DNA of 64,000 nucleotides from Dactylorhiza incarnata (GCA_033032865.1 JAWHQI010000024.1:3224001-3288000); one strand, 5' to 3'. Counted from the stretch's first letter, positions 22,088-33,367 are shown. Made by a program: numbers and translations. The notes: a model not told the origin generated them from the letters alone.

Positions 22088-24220
22088 AAAAGTATTCATC
22101 CCCTCAGATGGTTCCGCTGACCGGGCTCTCTCTAGCCGGCAGGGTAGGTTGACCTCCCAGGGAGGCAAAGTATTCAACACCCCTCGGATGGTTCCGCTGA
22201 CTGGGCTCTCACTTGCTGGCATGGCAGGTTGACCTCGCAGGGAGGCAAAGTATTCATCTCCTCGGATGGTTACGCTGACCGAGCTCTCACTAGCCGGCAG
22301 GGCAGGTTGACCTCCCAGGGAGGCAAAGTATTCATCCCCTTTGATGGTTCCGCTGACCGGGCTCTCACTAGCCGGCAGGGCAGGTTGACCTCCCAGGGAG
22401 GCAAAGTATTCATCCTCTCGGATGGTTCCGCTGACCGGGATCTCTCTAGCCGGCAGGGCAGGTTGACCTCCCAGGGAGGCAAAGTATTAATCCCCTCGGA
22501 TGGTTCCGCTGACCGGGCTCTCACTAGACGGCAAGACAGGTTGACCTCCTAGGGAGGCAAAGTATTCAACACCCCTCGGATGGTTCCGCTGACAGGGCCC
22601 TCACTAGCCGGCAGGGCAGGTTGACCTCCCAGGGAGGCAAAGTATTCATCCCCTCGGATGGTTCCGCTGACCGGGCTCTAACTAGCCGGCAGGGCAGGTT
22701 GACCTCCCAGGGAGGCAAAGTATTCATCCCCTCGGATGGTTCCGCTGACCGGGCACTCTCTAGCCGGCAGGGAATGTTGACCTCCCAGGGAGGCAAAGTA
22801 TTCAACACCCCTCGGATGGTTCAGCTGACCGGGCTCTCACTAGCCAGCAGGGAAGGTTGACCTCCCACGGAGGCAAAGTATTCATTCCCTCAGATGGTTC
22901 CGCTGACCAGGCTCTCACTAGCCGGCAGGGTAGGTTGACCTCCCAGGGAGGCAAAGTATTCAACTCCCCTCAGATGGTTCCGCTGACCGGGCTCTCACTA
23001 GCCGGTAGGGCAGGTTGACCTCCCAGCGAGGCAAAATATTCATCCCCTCGGATGGTTCCGCTGACCAGGCTCTATCTAGTCGGCAGGGCAGGTTGACCTC
23101 CTAGGGAGGCAAAGTATTCATCCCCTCTGATGGTTCCGCTGATCGGGCTCTCACTAGCCGGCAGGGGAGGTTGACCTCCCAGGGAGGCAAAGTATTCATC
23201 CCCTCGGATGGTTCCGCTGACCGGTCTTTCTCTAGCCGGCAGGGCAGGTTGACCTCCCAGGGAGGCAAAGTATTCAACACCCCTCGGATGGTTCCGCTGA
23301 CCGGGCTCTCACTAGCCGGCATGGCAAGGTTGACCTCCCAGGGAACAAAGTATTCATCCCCTCGGATGGTTCCGCTGACCGGGCTCTCACTAGCCGCCAG
23401 GGCAGGTTGACCTCCCAGGGAGGCAAAGTATTCAACACCACTCGGATGGTTCCGCTGACCGGGCTCTCACTAGCCGGCAGGGTAGGTTGACCTCCCAGGG
23501 AGGCAAAGTATTCATCCCCTTGGATGGTTCCGCTGACCGGTCTCTCACTAGCCGGCAGGGCAGGTTGACCTCCCAGGGAGGCAAAGTATTCAACACCCCT
23601 CGGATGGTTCCGCTGACTGGGATCTCACTAGCCGGCAGGGCAGGTTGACCTCCCAGGGAGGCAAAGTATTCATCCCCTCGGATGGTTCCGCTGACCGGGC
23701 TCTCACTAGCCGGCAGGGCAGGTTGACCTCCCAGGAAGGCAAAGTATTCAACACCCCTTGGATGGTTCTGCTGACCGGGTTCTCACTAGCAGGCGGGGCA
23801 GGTTGACCTCCCAGGGAGGCAAAGTATTCATCCCCTCGGATGGTTCCGCTGACCGGGCTCTCACTAGACGGCAGGGCAGGTTAACCTCCCAGGGAGGCAA
23901 AGTATTCATCCCCTAGGATGGTTCCACTGACCGGGCTCTCTCTAGCCGGCAGGGCAGGTTTACCTCCCAGGGAGGCAAAGTATTCAACACCCCTCGGATG
24001 GTTCCACTGACTGGGCTCTCACTAGCTTTCAGGGCAGGTTGACCTCCCAGGGAGGCAAAGTATTCATCCCCTCGGATGGTTCCGCTGACCGGGCTCTCTC
24101 TAGCCGGCAGGGCAGGTTTACCTCCCAGGGAGGCAAAGTATTCAACACCCCTCGGATGGTTCTGCTGACCGGGCTCTCACTAGCCAGCAGGGCAGGTTGA
24201 CCTCCCAGGGAGGCAAAGTA
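22088..24220 (+). repeat. 78/80-bp satellite array, block 1 (about 27 units)
   Basis: Tandem units start at TTGACCTCCCAGGGAGGC and end at TAGCCGGCAGGGCAGG. Two length classes exist: 78 bp with TTCATCCCC and 80 bp with TTCAACACCCC. From about 23260 the two classes mostly alternate, suggesting a 158-bp dimer. The 78-bp class is divisible by three, so stop-free runs appear on both strands, but each 80-bp unit breaks the frame. Confidence 0.97.
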
Positions 24221-25659
24221 TGTTGGATCGGTAGGCGCCCTTAGAGGGAGGGGGGGGGGGGGGTAAATGAGGGTTTTTTTAAAAACTTATATTATATTTT
24301 GGAATACCTGAATTAATAAGATATCAAACTAGTGATTTTGAATAAAGATCTAAATTGTTTTATAATAAAAGAGGGGATAATAAACAATTTAGAGAAATGA
24401 AGATCAAATCAATTTTATTACACAATGAGAGACATGATTATTATTAATAAAATTGATTACAAAATTCGATTTTAATGACGCTAGAAATCAAGGCGAAATA
24501 GAAAAGACTCTTTTTATTTTCTATACCGACACGTATCCCCACGAACCGGTTGGCTTTAGCTGATCCTTCCCCGGACACGACCTCAAGCCGCTCTAGCCAA
24601 TCCTTCCTCGGATATGGCCTCGAGCACCCCCTAGACCTAACCAAGATCTAGTCGCCAACACGAGGCGAGTTTCTGCCCTAAGTCCTACCCAGACCTTGTC
24701 GCCAACACGAGGCGAATTCTCTAACGGTTACAAAAGATATGAAATAAAGTAACAACAACAATATTTAAAACTCCCTCTAAGAAACTTCTGAAGTCGGAGA
24801 TGAATGATCGCTATAGAATAAGCGAGTTTGAAGCGATCCCTCTTCGGATGTAGCGTGATGAAGTCCTCCTTCAGAAACTCTCGTTTGGTGGGAGATCAAA
24901 TCTCGGTCATATAAGGCTTTGGAATTCTGGCACAAGGCCTCTCTCTGGAATCAGCAACCCAAACGAGAAGATAAGGGTTCAATATATAGCCTTAGCGATA
25001 GCGCCTGCGCTAGTGCTACCGCCGGCGCTATCCCATATTAGGACATATTCTGCGCGGCAGAATCTTCAATCCGAGGAAACAATTCTCTCTTGCCTTCTAT
25101 GCTCTGCTACAGCCTGCGCTATCGGATACCGCCAGGCGCTATCTCCTTCTATATGTACTCCCGGAATTGCGCTTAAGCATTTTTCGTCGAACGGACTTTA
25201 TAATTCATCGATCGAATTTTTGTTGAACGCAGTAATCAGTATTTCGTCGAGCGCAGCTTACAGATCGTTGAGCGAAAGCTAGCGCCAGCGCTAGTACTAG
25301 CGCGCCACGGTTGAGTAAGCAGATCGTCGAGCGCCAGTTTGCATCTCAGCGGTTTTCCTTCCCAGCAGTTTCTTCTCAGCATCTCAGCGGTTTCGTCTCA
25401 GCAGTTCTGTCTCAGCGGTTTGTTTTCTTCTCAGCGGTTCCGTCTCAGTGGTTTCTTATCACTAGCACCAGGCGCTAGGTACTACAGCCCACGCTAGTGG
25501 GAGTGTTGGATTTGATGGCTCAAATTTGGGGGCAACTTTCTTATGTAATCTTTGAGTCATGTGGACTTTGTTATCCTGCACACTTAAACACACAAGATCA
25601 AATACACATAGGATTTGTTATTTTCAAACCTAGGAGATGCGGAAGACCATGTTCCAACA
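24221..25659 (-). mobile_element. Solo LTR (Sirevirus-type) in the satellite
   Basis: A 1,439-bp LTR with ends TGTTGGATCGG and TGTTCCAACA, flanked by identical AAGTA duplications (24216-24220 and 25660-25664). No internal region is present, so it is a solo LTR from LTR-LTR recombination. It shares its backbone with the G LTR (55188-56499): GGCGCCCTTAGAGGG, a G run, TGACGCTAGAAATC and the Tekay-unlike end. It carries TAGCGC-GCGCTA palindromes (about 24990-25310) and CTCAGCGGTT tandem words (about 25345-25450). Confidence 0.92.
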
Positions 25660-26198
25660 AAGTATTCATCCCCTCAGATGGTTCCGCTGACCGGGCTCTC
25701 ACTAGCCGGCGGGGCAGGTTGACCTCCCAGGGAGGAGAAGTATTCATGCCCTCGGATGGTTCCGCTGACCGGGCTCTCACTAGCCGGCAGGGCAGGTTGA
25801 CCTCCCAGGGAGGCAAAGTATTCATCCCCTCAGATGGTTCCGCTAACCGGGCTCTCTCTAGCCGGCAGAGCAGGTTGACCTCCCAGGGAGGCAAAGTATT
25901 CATCCCCTCGGATGGTTCCGCTAACCGGGCTCTCACTAGCCGGCAGGGTAGGTTGACCTCCCAGGGAGGCAAAGTATTCAACACCCCTCAGATGGTTCCG
26001 CTGACCGGCTCTCACTACCCGGCAGGGCAGGTTGACCTCCCAGGGAGGCAAAGTATTCATCCCCTCGGATGGTTCCGCTGACCGGGCTCTCACTAGCCGG
26101 CAGGGCAGGTTGACCTCCCAGGGAGGTAAAGTATTCATCCCCTCGGATGGTTCCGCTGACAGGGCTCTCTCTAGCCGGCAGGGAAGGTTGACCTCCCA
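25660..26198 (+). repeat. 78/80-bp satellite array, block 2 (about 7 units)
   Basis: Continuation of the satellite after the solo LTR, with the same unit and one 80-bp variant near 25970. It is interrupted at 26198 by the TRIM, which duplicated TCCCA from inside a unit. Confidence 0.95.
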
Positions 26199-26661
26199 TG
26201 TTGGGTCCAACGTTCCTTCACTTGATCCGTAGCGCCTTTTCATTGATATAAAGATCAAGTTGCGCCTTCACCAATAGTCCGGGCTTTTGGTGCAGTTGGT
26301 TGCGCTGGATCCTCTCAATTTGTATCAAAGCAGGTTGCGGGTTTGAGACCGGGGGGGGGGGGGGGGGGGGGGGGGGGCGCTGATAATTCCTAAAATTCTC
26401 TCTACCTGTGTGGGTCCTGGCGGGTCAGGCGGCCGCAGCCATGTGTCAATCCACCTCTGAGCCATGTGGTGCGCCACCTCTGAGCCATGTGGAGAACCTC
26501 TGAGCTTGCGGGTCGTGCTGGACGCTGGGGGGGGGGGGGTATTGTTGGGTCCAGCGTTCCTTCACTTGACCCGTAGCGCCTTTCCGTTGATATAAAGATC
26601 AAGTTGCGCCTTCACCAATAGTCCGGGCTTTTGGTGTAGTTGGTTGCGCTGGATCCTCTCA
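26199..26661 (+). mobile_element. TRIM: 463-bp terminal-repeat retrotransposon in miniature
   Basis: Two 119-bp direct repeats (26199-26317 and 26543-26661) begin TGTTGGGTCCA and end ATCCTCTCA. A degenerate initiator-Met primer site (TTTGTATCAAAGC, from 26319) follows the first. A purine tract with 13 G adjoins the second. Identical TCCCA duplications flank it (26194-26198 and 26662-26666). The roughly 225-bp interior has no coding capacity and holds a run of 27 G (26351-26377). This fits the TRIM definition. A non-autonomous element of this kind needs enzymes from an unidentified partner. Confidence 0.93.
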
Positions 26662-28107
26662 TCCCAGGGAGGCAAAGTATTCAACACCCCTCGGATGGTT
26701 CCGCTGACCGGGCTCTCACTAGCCGGCAGGGCAGGTTTACCTCCCAGGGAGGCAAAGTATTCATCCCCTCGGATGGTTCCGCTGACCGGGCTCTCACTAG
26801 ACGGCAGGGCAGGTTAACCTCCCAGGGGGGAAAAGTATTCAACACCCTTCGGATGGTTCTGCTGATCGGGCTCTCACAAGCCGGCAGGGCAGGTTGACCT
26901 CTCAGGGAGGCAAAGTATTCATCCCCTCGGATGGTTCCGCTGACCGGGCTCTCTCTAGCCGGCAGGGCAGGTTGACCTCCCAGGGAGGCAAACTATTCAT
27001 CCCCTCGGATGGTTCCGCTGACTGGTCTCTCACTAGCCGGCAGGGAAGGTTGACCTCCCAGGGAGGCAAAGTATTCATCCCCTCAGATGGTTCCGCTGGC
27101 CGGGCTCTCACTAGCCGGCAGGGAAGGTTGACCTCCCAGGGAGGCAAAGTATTCAACACCCCTCGGATGGTTCCGCTGACCGGGCTCTCACTAGCCGGCA
27201 GGGCAGGTTGACCTCCCAGGGAGGCAAAGTATTCAACACCCCTCAGATGGTTCCGCTTACCGGGCTCTCAATAGCCGGCAGGGCAGGTTGACCTCCCAGG
27301 GAGGCAAAGTATTCATCCCCTCGGATGGTTTCGCTGACCGAGCTCTCACTAGCTGGCAGGGCAGGTTGACCTCCCAGGGAGGCAAAGTATTCATCCCCTC
27401 GGATGGTTCCGCTGACCGGGCTCTCAGTAGCTGGCAGGGCAGGTTGACCTCCCAGGGAGGCAAAGTATTCAACACCCCTCGGATGGTTCCTCTGACCGGG
27501 CTCTCACTAGCCGGCAGGGCAGGTTGACCTCCCAGAGAGGCAAAGTATTCATACCCTCGGATGGTTCCGCTGACCGGGCTCTCACTAGCTGGCAGGGCAG
27601 GTTGACCTCCCAGGGAGGCAAAGTATTCATCCCCTCGGATGGTTCCGCTGACCGGGTTCTCACTAGACGGCTGGGCAAGTTGACCTCCCAAGGAGGCAAT
27701 GTATTCATCCACTCGGATAGTTCCGCTGATCGGGCTCTCACTAGCCGGCAGGGCAGGTTGACCTCCCAGGGAGGCAAAGTATTCAACACCCCTCGGATGG
27801 TTCCGCTGACCGGGCTCTCACTAGCCGGCAGGGCAGGTTGACCTCCCAGGGAGGCAAAGTATTCATCCCCTCGGATTGTTTCGCTGACCGGGCTCTCACT
27901 AGCCGGCAGGGTAGGTTTACCTCCCAGGGAGGCAAAGTATTCATCCCCTCGGATGGTTCTGCTGACCGGGCTCTCACTAGCCGGCAGGGTAGGTTGACCT
28001 CCCAGGGAGGCAAAGTATTCAACACCCCTCAGATGGTTCCGCTGACCGAGCTCTCACTAACCGACAGGGCAGGTTGACCTCCTAGGGAGGCAAAGTATTC
28101 ATCCCCT
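26662..28107 (+). repeat. 78/80-bp satellite array, block 3 (about 18 units)
   Basis: The same unit continues after the TRIM, with 78- and 80-bp classes mixed. Sequence identity between units stays high to about 28100. Confidence 0.95.
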
Positions 28108-28345
28108 CGGATGGCTCCGCTAGCCGGGCTCTCGCTAGCCGGCGAGGCAGGAAGACCTCTCGGGGAGGTTATGTTTTTTCCCCGAAGAGGCTCCGCTAGC
28201 CGGGCTCTCGCTAGCCGGCGAAGTGGGAAGACCTCTCGGGGAGGTTATGTTTTTTCCCCGTGGAGGCTCCGCTCGCCGGACTCTCAGGAAGGCAATCGTC
28301 GAATAAGCAGGGTTGGACTTTTCTTTCCAAGCGTGTACCACGCTC
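28108..28345 (+). repeat. Divergent edge units of the satellite and leader to the H polypurine tract
   Basis: Two to three diverged units of about 75 bp (CTCGCTAGCCGGCGA, GACCTCTCGGGGAGGTT) form the 3' edge of the array. They are followed by unique sequence and a purine-rich tract (28346-28359) before the 3' LTR. Diverged edge units next to the 3' end fit expansion from the element's own 3' region. Confidence 0.8.
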
Positions 28346-28359
28346 GAAAAGAGCGGGGA

Positions 28360-29267
28360 TGTACAACCTTGTATTCGCCGAGTAGGGCTCCCGGGACCCA
28401 AGAGGTCCATTAGGACACCATTTTTTAGTATAATCCAGGGTATGGAGAGAGTAGGGCGAGCGGTGGAGGTAGAGACCTCCCGCTCGCCCAGCTCATGCAA
28501 GAGGCAAGTAGGGGGGTCGAGAGGAGGAGGGGCGAAGCCCCCCTCTCACCCCGCCCACCCAGCATAAGGAGGCGAGAGGAGGAGGGGGCCCCCCTCTCTC
28601 GCCCCCGCCCCCAGCAGGAGGGGGAGAGACCCCAGCGGGGGGTGAGCTCCCCTCGCCCCCGCGCCCCCAGCAGGAGGAGGTGAAGACCCCAAGCAGGCGG
28701 GGGGGGGGGGGGGGGGGGAGCTCCTCTCGCCCCCGCCCCCAGCAGGGTGTGAGCTTCTCTCGCCCTCGCTCCCAGTAGGGGGGCGAGCCCAGGAGGGGTG
28801 ACCTCCTGGCTCGCCCAACCCAGTGAGGAGGGAGAACAGGGGAGGAGGTCAGCGCCATAGAACAGCGGGATTTGGCTGTTTGCAGGCCAAATCCGGGGGC
28901 ATTTTCGTAAACTTGCAGGCCAGATTGTGGCTATTTGCAGACCGATTTCCAAAAACTATAAATTAGCCCAAGGGGGCACCATTTGGAGACACTTCTCTCT
29001 TGGCCTTCTCTCCCCCCATGTCCCTTTGTTGGGTGGAGAGCTTCCAAATGTGCCCAAGTTTAGCATTGGCTTGGGAGGGGAAGCGCTCAACGATCTTCCG
29101 GGTGTGCGGTGGGACCTCCTCGCTAAGCCCTTGGCCTTGTTCCTAGTTCCTTAGCCCCTAGCCTAGAGTTCTCCCTTGGGAGGAGTAAGTGTGCGGTCAC
29201 CCCTCAACTTGTTGAGGGGCCGAACTCCACAGAGACGAAGTCTTGTTCTCAAGTCTTGGTTTCAACA
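28360..29267 (+). repeat. Element H 3' LTR
   Basis: A 908-bp copy of 19832-20785. It lacks about 45 bp present in the 5' copy (near 20330-20370) and has a longer G run (about 19 at 28700). It ends TTTCAACA next to the ATATT target duplication. Confidence 0.9.
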
Positions 29268-29736
29268 ATATTGTTACAAGAAGAAGAAGATATGTGATTC
29301 AAAGCTTTCATCCTGAAGTCTTCTCTTTTTCAACAACATCTCTGTATTACTTTGTAGGGTTCTTTGTTAGCCTGAGCTGGTAGGATCTAGTGATAGATCT
29401 GAGTTTGGTAGGATCTTTTTGAAGATCTGAGTTATTGTAAGACTTGTAAAGTCTGAGCTTTGTTGGGTTCTGTGTGAACCTGAGTTGTAAGATCTATATA
29501 TAGTGAAAAGATCTGAGTTGGAGAAGTTGCCTAGTCTAGCACAGTGCTAGATAGGTGGGAGGGATAGTAGACTACCTCTAGACACATTGTCTTGTAGGGA
29601 ACCACTATAAATCTTGTGTATTTTCTATGACTGCTTTTGTGTTGTGATAGTTAAATTAAAAGTAGCAAATAATCCTGAGAACACCTAATCACCCCCTCTA
29701 GGTGTAGATTGTTGTCAACCCATATCTTTCAGCTGA

Positions 29737-29953
29737 TGTATGAGCGATGAGTGAGATGACAAACACTTGTGGCTGCGGCAACGACGAAGTTGGTGGTGGT
29801 GGTTGCGGTGGTATGTCGATCAGGAGCGCATCGAGCATATTGGATAGGTGGTCGATTTGCTCTTTCGAATTTTCAGTCATATTACGGAGAAGAACCCTGG
29901 ATTTCTAGAATTGAGTATCGAGATGCTCAAGAGCCTCCAGGAAGAGGGCATAA
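29737..29953 (-). pseudogene. Element B gag-like N-terminal fragment
   Basis: After the primer site of B the minus strand has a short coding-like stretch (MTENSKEQIDHLSNML, then a proline-rich run) that runs into element A. It has the position of a gag start, but there is no diagnostic domain. It may be chance. Confidence 0.3.
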
Positions 29954-30005
29954 TGGCAGTCATCGGTTATCGTCATTGCAACGATGGCTGCCGGAGGATC
30001 GAACT

Positions 30006-30017
30006 GCTCTGATACCA
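30006..30017 (-). promoter_or_regulatory. Element B primer-binding site
   Basis: The plus strand GCTCTGATACCA is the complement of TGGTATCAGAGC, the initiator-Met primer site, 2 bp from the B LTR at 30020. It sets the minus orientation. Confidence 0.88.
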
Positions 30018-30019
30018 TC

Positions 30020-30293
30020 ATATACGAACCAAATTAGTTCATATGAAAAGGGGGGAAGGAGCTTCAGCAGTGCACCACTGATGACAGATAAATAGGAGAT
30101 AAAGAAGAAGAACAACTCTCATAAGACTTAATTTCATTCATATATGCTTTTGAAGGTACAACCAGGCCTTTATAAAGCATTTTACATTCAGTTACATCAA
30201 TTGAAATACAGGCGAGAATGGTCACAGGGACAACAGTTCGATTTGAAATCAATGGGCGCAACAGTTTCGACATTCAAATATTGGTACGTATCA
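30020..30293 (-). repeat. Element B 5' LTR (right copy)
   Basis: A 274-bp copy of 225-500, ending GGTACGTATCA and followed by the GATCT target duplication (30294-30298). Confidence 0.85.
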
Positions 30294-30298
30294 GATCT

Positions 30299-30762
30299 AC
30301 TCGGGAGGGGTAACGGGCAGCTGCACATGAGGGGCTCGGGAAGGAATCCCCTTCCTTCTCCCTCCAGATCAGTGGCCATAGGCTCAACAAACTAGGCTCA
30401 AAATCCCTACTCTTCTCTTCTTGGTCGGTCAATAATGGAGACTCCTCAATGGAAGCAGTCGTGCAGTTTTGGGATGGTAGGAATGACAACCCCTTCTTCT
30501 TTAACACCAACGGTGCAACATCCTGACCACGTCGGTGAGGTCAAGGGCGACATCAGGAGAGAACGGGGGTTCCTTTGCCCAAGAACATGTGAATGATAGA
30601 GAGAGAGTGAGAGGAGGGTGATCAGATTCTTTTGGAGGGGGATGGGGACTTGGGTTTAGGTTTTGTTTTGATTCAATTAGAATCTGCTAATCGCACCCCA
30701 AAGTCTCTATTGGCAAACCACCTAAATTTTTTACTAAAGATTGTTGATTTGGGGGTGTTACA
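30299..30762 (-). repeat. Element E 3' LTR fragment
   Basis: A truncated LTR whose minus-strand start is TGTAACACCCCC. No reading frame of note is present. It carries a purine-rich stretch at 30596-30660. Its distal part is missing because the 1-215 LTR and element B occupy that position. Confidence 0.6.
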
Positions 30763-31304
30763 ATTCTCTACCCCTTAATGAAATTTTGTCCCGTAATTTA
30801 CTCTCAACCACAGCCGCAAAACATCATGATTTCACCTTATTGCTCGTGGGTTTTGGACACACCTTGCTTCCACTACACTATTGTGATCTAAGCCTTCACA
30901 GGAAAAATCAAACGCTCACAGACACAGAGAACTACCAAGCTAGGAGACTTTTTCAAAACTCAAGATGTCGAATTAGATGCAAACACACAAGATTTAACGA
31001 ATCATCGCATACATCCTATCACATAGATCCTTCCGTCATGAATTTACGCATAATAACAACTCAACACGACTATAATAGTCCAACCAATCTATTAGATAGT
31101 AAATATGATATATTATTACCGTCATCCAACATTGATGGGTAACGTTGCAATCATCATTTTTTTGCATCCCGTGTATTCCATACCATCATCCAAAGTCTTA
31201 AACTCATATAAGAGATCATAATCACATCACATCACTTTTTGTTTTAGCCCAAACGAATACAAATTTCATGACAATTTCTACCAAATCAGACATCGAGCCC
31301 ATTG
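30763..31304 (-). other. Element E internal region, 3' end, with polypurine tract
   Basis: The minus strand reads AAGGGGTAGAGAAT (30763-30776) directly before the LTR, preceded by ACGGGACAAAATTTC, the usual chromovirus pol end. The rest is degraded and shows no intact frame. Positions 31300-31304 are the CATTG duplication of D. Confidence 0.6.
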
Positions 31305-33367
31305 TGTAACATCCCCAATCCTTCTAGACTGCTAGTTGGTACTAGGGCATGGGTGGTGTGCTGAGTGGCCACTAAGGCCCTTGGACCAAGTGGAGTGTGC
31401 TAAGTGCACACCAAAGGGTACAAAATCAACTTAGGCCAATACCACTCCCTTAGGCCAATTGACCCTCAATTCACCAAATTGACCACCCCCATACCACCCT
31501 AACCACTAAGGAAGACCATTACCTTGAGAATTGCACTTGAGTGGGACCCAATTGCATGAAATTGACCAAAGTCAACAATAGGTCAACATTAACCAAACTA
31601 AGTCAATTAGGGTTCAATTGACCCAACATGTTCAAATTGACCTTACCACCACACCCTAAACACTTTGAGTAACCCATTGGACCAAAAGGCCCCATCATGG
31701 TGGGACCAATTGACCCCAATTGACCAAAGTCAAACTTTACCCAATTTTGGTCAAATCTACACCCTTTGATTAAATTGAACCAATTGGAGCCCCACCATGG
31801 ACCAACCAACATTGGGTAGTGACAAGGGACCCAAGACCATCAAGTGGGCCCATCCCACTCATCATGTTGACCAAGTCAAAGTCAAAGTCAACTCTAGGTC
31901 AATCATGGTCAACATAGCCCAATTTAAGTGACTTAGCCCTTATACACTTGAACCAAATCAAGCCTTGCGACCCCCACATCAATTGATGACCAGGATGACC
32001 ATGGCAGATGGCTAAACCTAGGTGAGTCCATGTCACCACATTTGAATTAAGAGAAAAGGAGGAGAGAGAGTAAGGGGACAAAAAGAGAAAAGCAAAAGCT
32101 TGGCCACCATTTACACCCAAGCCAATCACTCTTGGGGCTTGGGAAATGTCCTGGCTGATTGCTGGAGGAACAGGAGGTAGCAGGGGGTGGCATCCATGGG
32201 ATAACCATGCAATCACGTGAGCACCCAAGTTCAAAACCGGGTATACACTCCTCCCCACCCCAATCTATCCATCCTATTAGCTTCAGAAGGTGGAGAGCAG
32301 TCGAAATCGACCTTTGGAGCAAAGCTTTTGGTGGAGAATCGCGGCTGTGAGAAGGATCGCCGGAGCAAGGCATTTCCATGGCCAACCGCCGCCGCCGCCA
32401 CCGCCAAGCTCCACTCTAGGTTCGTTTCTCCTCCCCTCCCCCCATGATAGCTTCTCATCTCATAATGCTGAAGGATCGGGCTCAATTGAGCCCGGATCCA
32501 TCTCGGAAATCCATGGTTTTCGGCTCGATTTGTGACACCCAGGATCGCTGGAAAACGCCTCCTACGGCCGCCATGTCGTCGGGAGTTGTAGCCCTGACCA
32601 CCACGAAGGTGGTGGCGGTGGTGGCCGGCCGTGGTGGCCACCAGGTGGCCGGGAAAAGGAGGAGAAAGATGGCCCAGGTCGGGACCAATCCTGGCCGTCG
32701 GCTCAAGGAGGAAGACGATCTGAATGCCCTTGGATTTGCTTTAAGATCTGTGCAGATCTCATTTATCCTTTATTTATTTAATGCTATAGTATGAATTTCT
32801 GCCTTCATTTGATCAGTCCACTTCAAATAGAAATTAAGGCCACTTAATTGCTGATTTAGAAAGAGTGCCAAACATTAAAGTTGTAGGCCTTGGTCTTAAC
32901 TTTCATTTGGCCTTAAGTTTGGATCATTTGGTGACATACAGCCCCCTAGGGAGCTGTTTTACTAGGACTGGTCCTACACTAGGTCAGTCCATTAGAATAA
33001 TTACCATGGTCAAACCCTTCATGCTTTGGAGCTGTGCTTTTAACCATGGGTTGGTATACCCTAAGGGCACCCTCTGCCAAACGGACAGCCCTTGGTGGTC
33101 ACTTTTACATAGGGTTTTTGTGGTAGTTAGAATATTTAAATTAAGTTGATTTTTGGAGCATATGATGTCCAAATGACACCAAACTTTGGTGGCATACTCT
33201 TTTGTACATGAGTAGTGCCTACCTAAAATTTCACGCCATTTGGAGTTTATTTGATTTGGAAAATGGGAAACCCTAATGAGGACCTTTAAGGGTCATATTA
33301 GGGTTTGGGTCATTTTGAGGAGTTGAGTGTGTTAGCCTCCTCCCATCATGATGGTTATGTAGGTATG

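Larger units (their letters stand above)
19832..29267 (+). mobile_element. Element H: gag-only Tat-like gypsy retrotransposon carrying a satellite
   Basis: The LTRs begin TGTACAACC(C/T)TGTATTC and end TCTTGGTTTCAACA. The target duplication is TTATT (19827-19831) against ATATT (29268-29272), one mismatch. The internal region has a gypsy gag and then about 52 copies of a 78/80-bp tandem repeat up to the 3' LTR. No protease, RT or integrase motif exists in any frame. A gag-only element with LTRs matches the TR-GAG class. Tat/Ogre elements are known to carry tandem repeats near the 3' UTR. A solo LTR and a TRIM later inserted into the repeat. Confidence 0.88.
820..29731 (+). mobile_element. Element A: pol-less Sirevirus-type (Ty1/copia) retrotransposon with two nested insertions
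   Basis: The LTRs start TGTTG(G/T)GAAATGTGCCC and end CATATCTTTCA. They flank an initiator-Met primer site (12983-12994), a degenerate gag, a protease scrap, an env-position ORF and a polypurine tract (18514-18527). The target duplication is ACTGA (815-819) against GCTGA (29732-29736), one mismatch. The 5' LTR is split by S1 and the 3' LTR by H. Without them the element is about 9 kb. Integrase, reverse transcriptase and RNase H are absent. Long LTRs, a two-knuckle gag and an ORF in the env position are Sirevirus traits; the lineage call rests on these rather than on a phylogeny. Confidence 0.88.
18528..29731 (+). repeat. Element A 3' LTR (18528-19831 plus 29273-29731), split by H
   Basis: About 1.76 kb after removing H. 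It matches the 5' LTR throughout, with many substitutions and small indels, so A is older than S1. GACGATATCGTC-type palindromes are concentrated at about 18780-19370. A TTATT-type target at 19827-19831 was duplicated by H. Confidence 0.9.
225..30293 (-). mobile_element. Element B: small non-autonomous LTR retrotransposon, split by element A
   Basis: The two ends are direct repeats of about 275 bp (225-500 and 30020-30293) and the whole is flanked by identical GATCT duplications at 220-224 and 30294-30298. A primer-binding site with the minus-strand reading TGGTATCAGAGC adjoins the right LTR, so the element reads leftwards. Removing element A leaves about 600 bp of internal sequence and a total near 1.15 kb, far too short for pol. 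It is a short non-autonomous element comparable to TRIM or SMART types. The LTRs are visibly diverged, so it is an old insertion. Confidence 0.85.

Noticed and set aside
22088..24220. CRISPR-like array
   Set aside because: The repeats are contiguous 78/80-bp units without unique spacers in a plant retrotransposon.
22229..28077. Many overlapping open frames on both strands of the satellite (TSQGGKVFIPSDGSADR-type and its antisense)
   Set aside because: They come from a 78-bp unit divisible by three. The 80-bp units break the frame, both strands are equally open, and there is no start context, so they are not proteins.
32270..32720. Coding-like GC-rich frames in the D LTR, repeated at 48110-48560
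   Set aside because: Both copies lie within LTRs, the frames overlap on both strands, and no domain is recognised. Conservation reflects LTR duplication.
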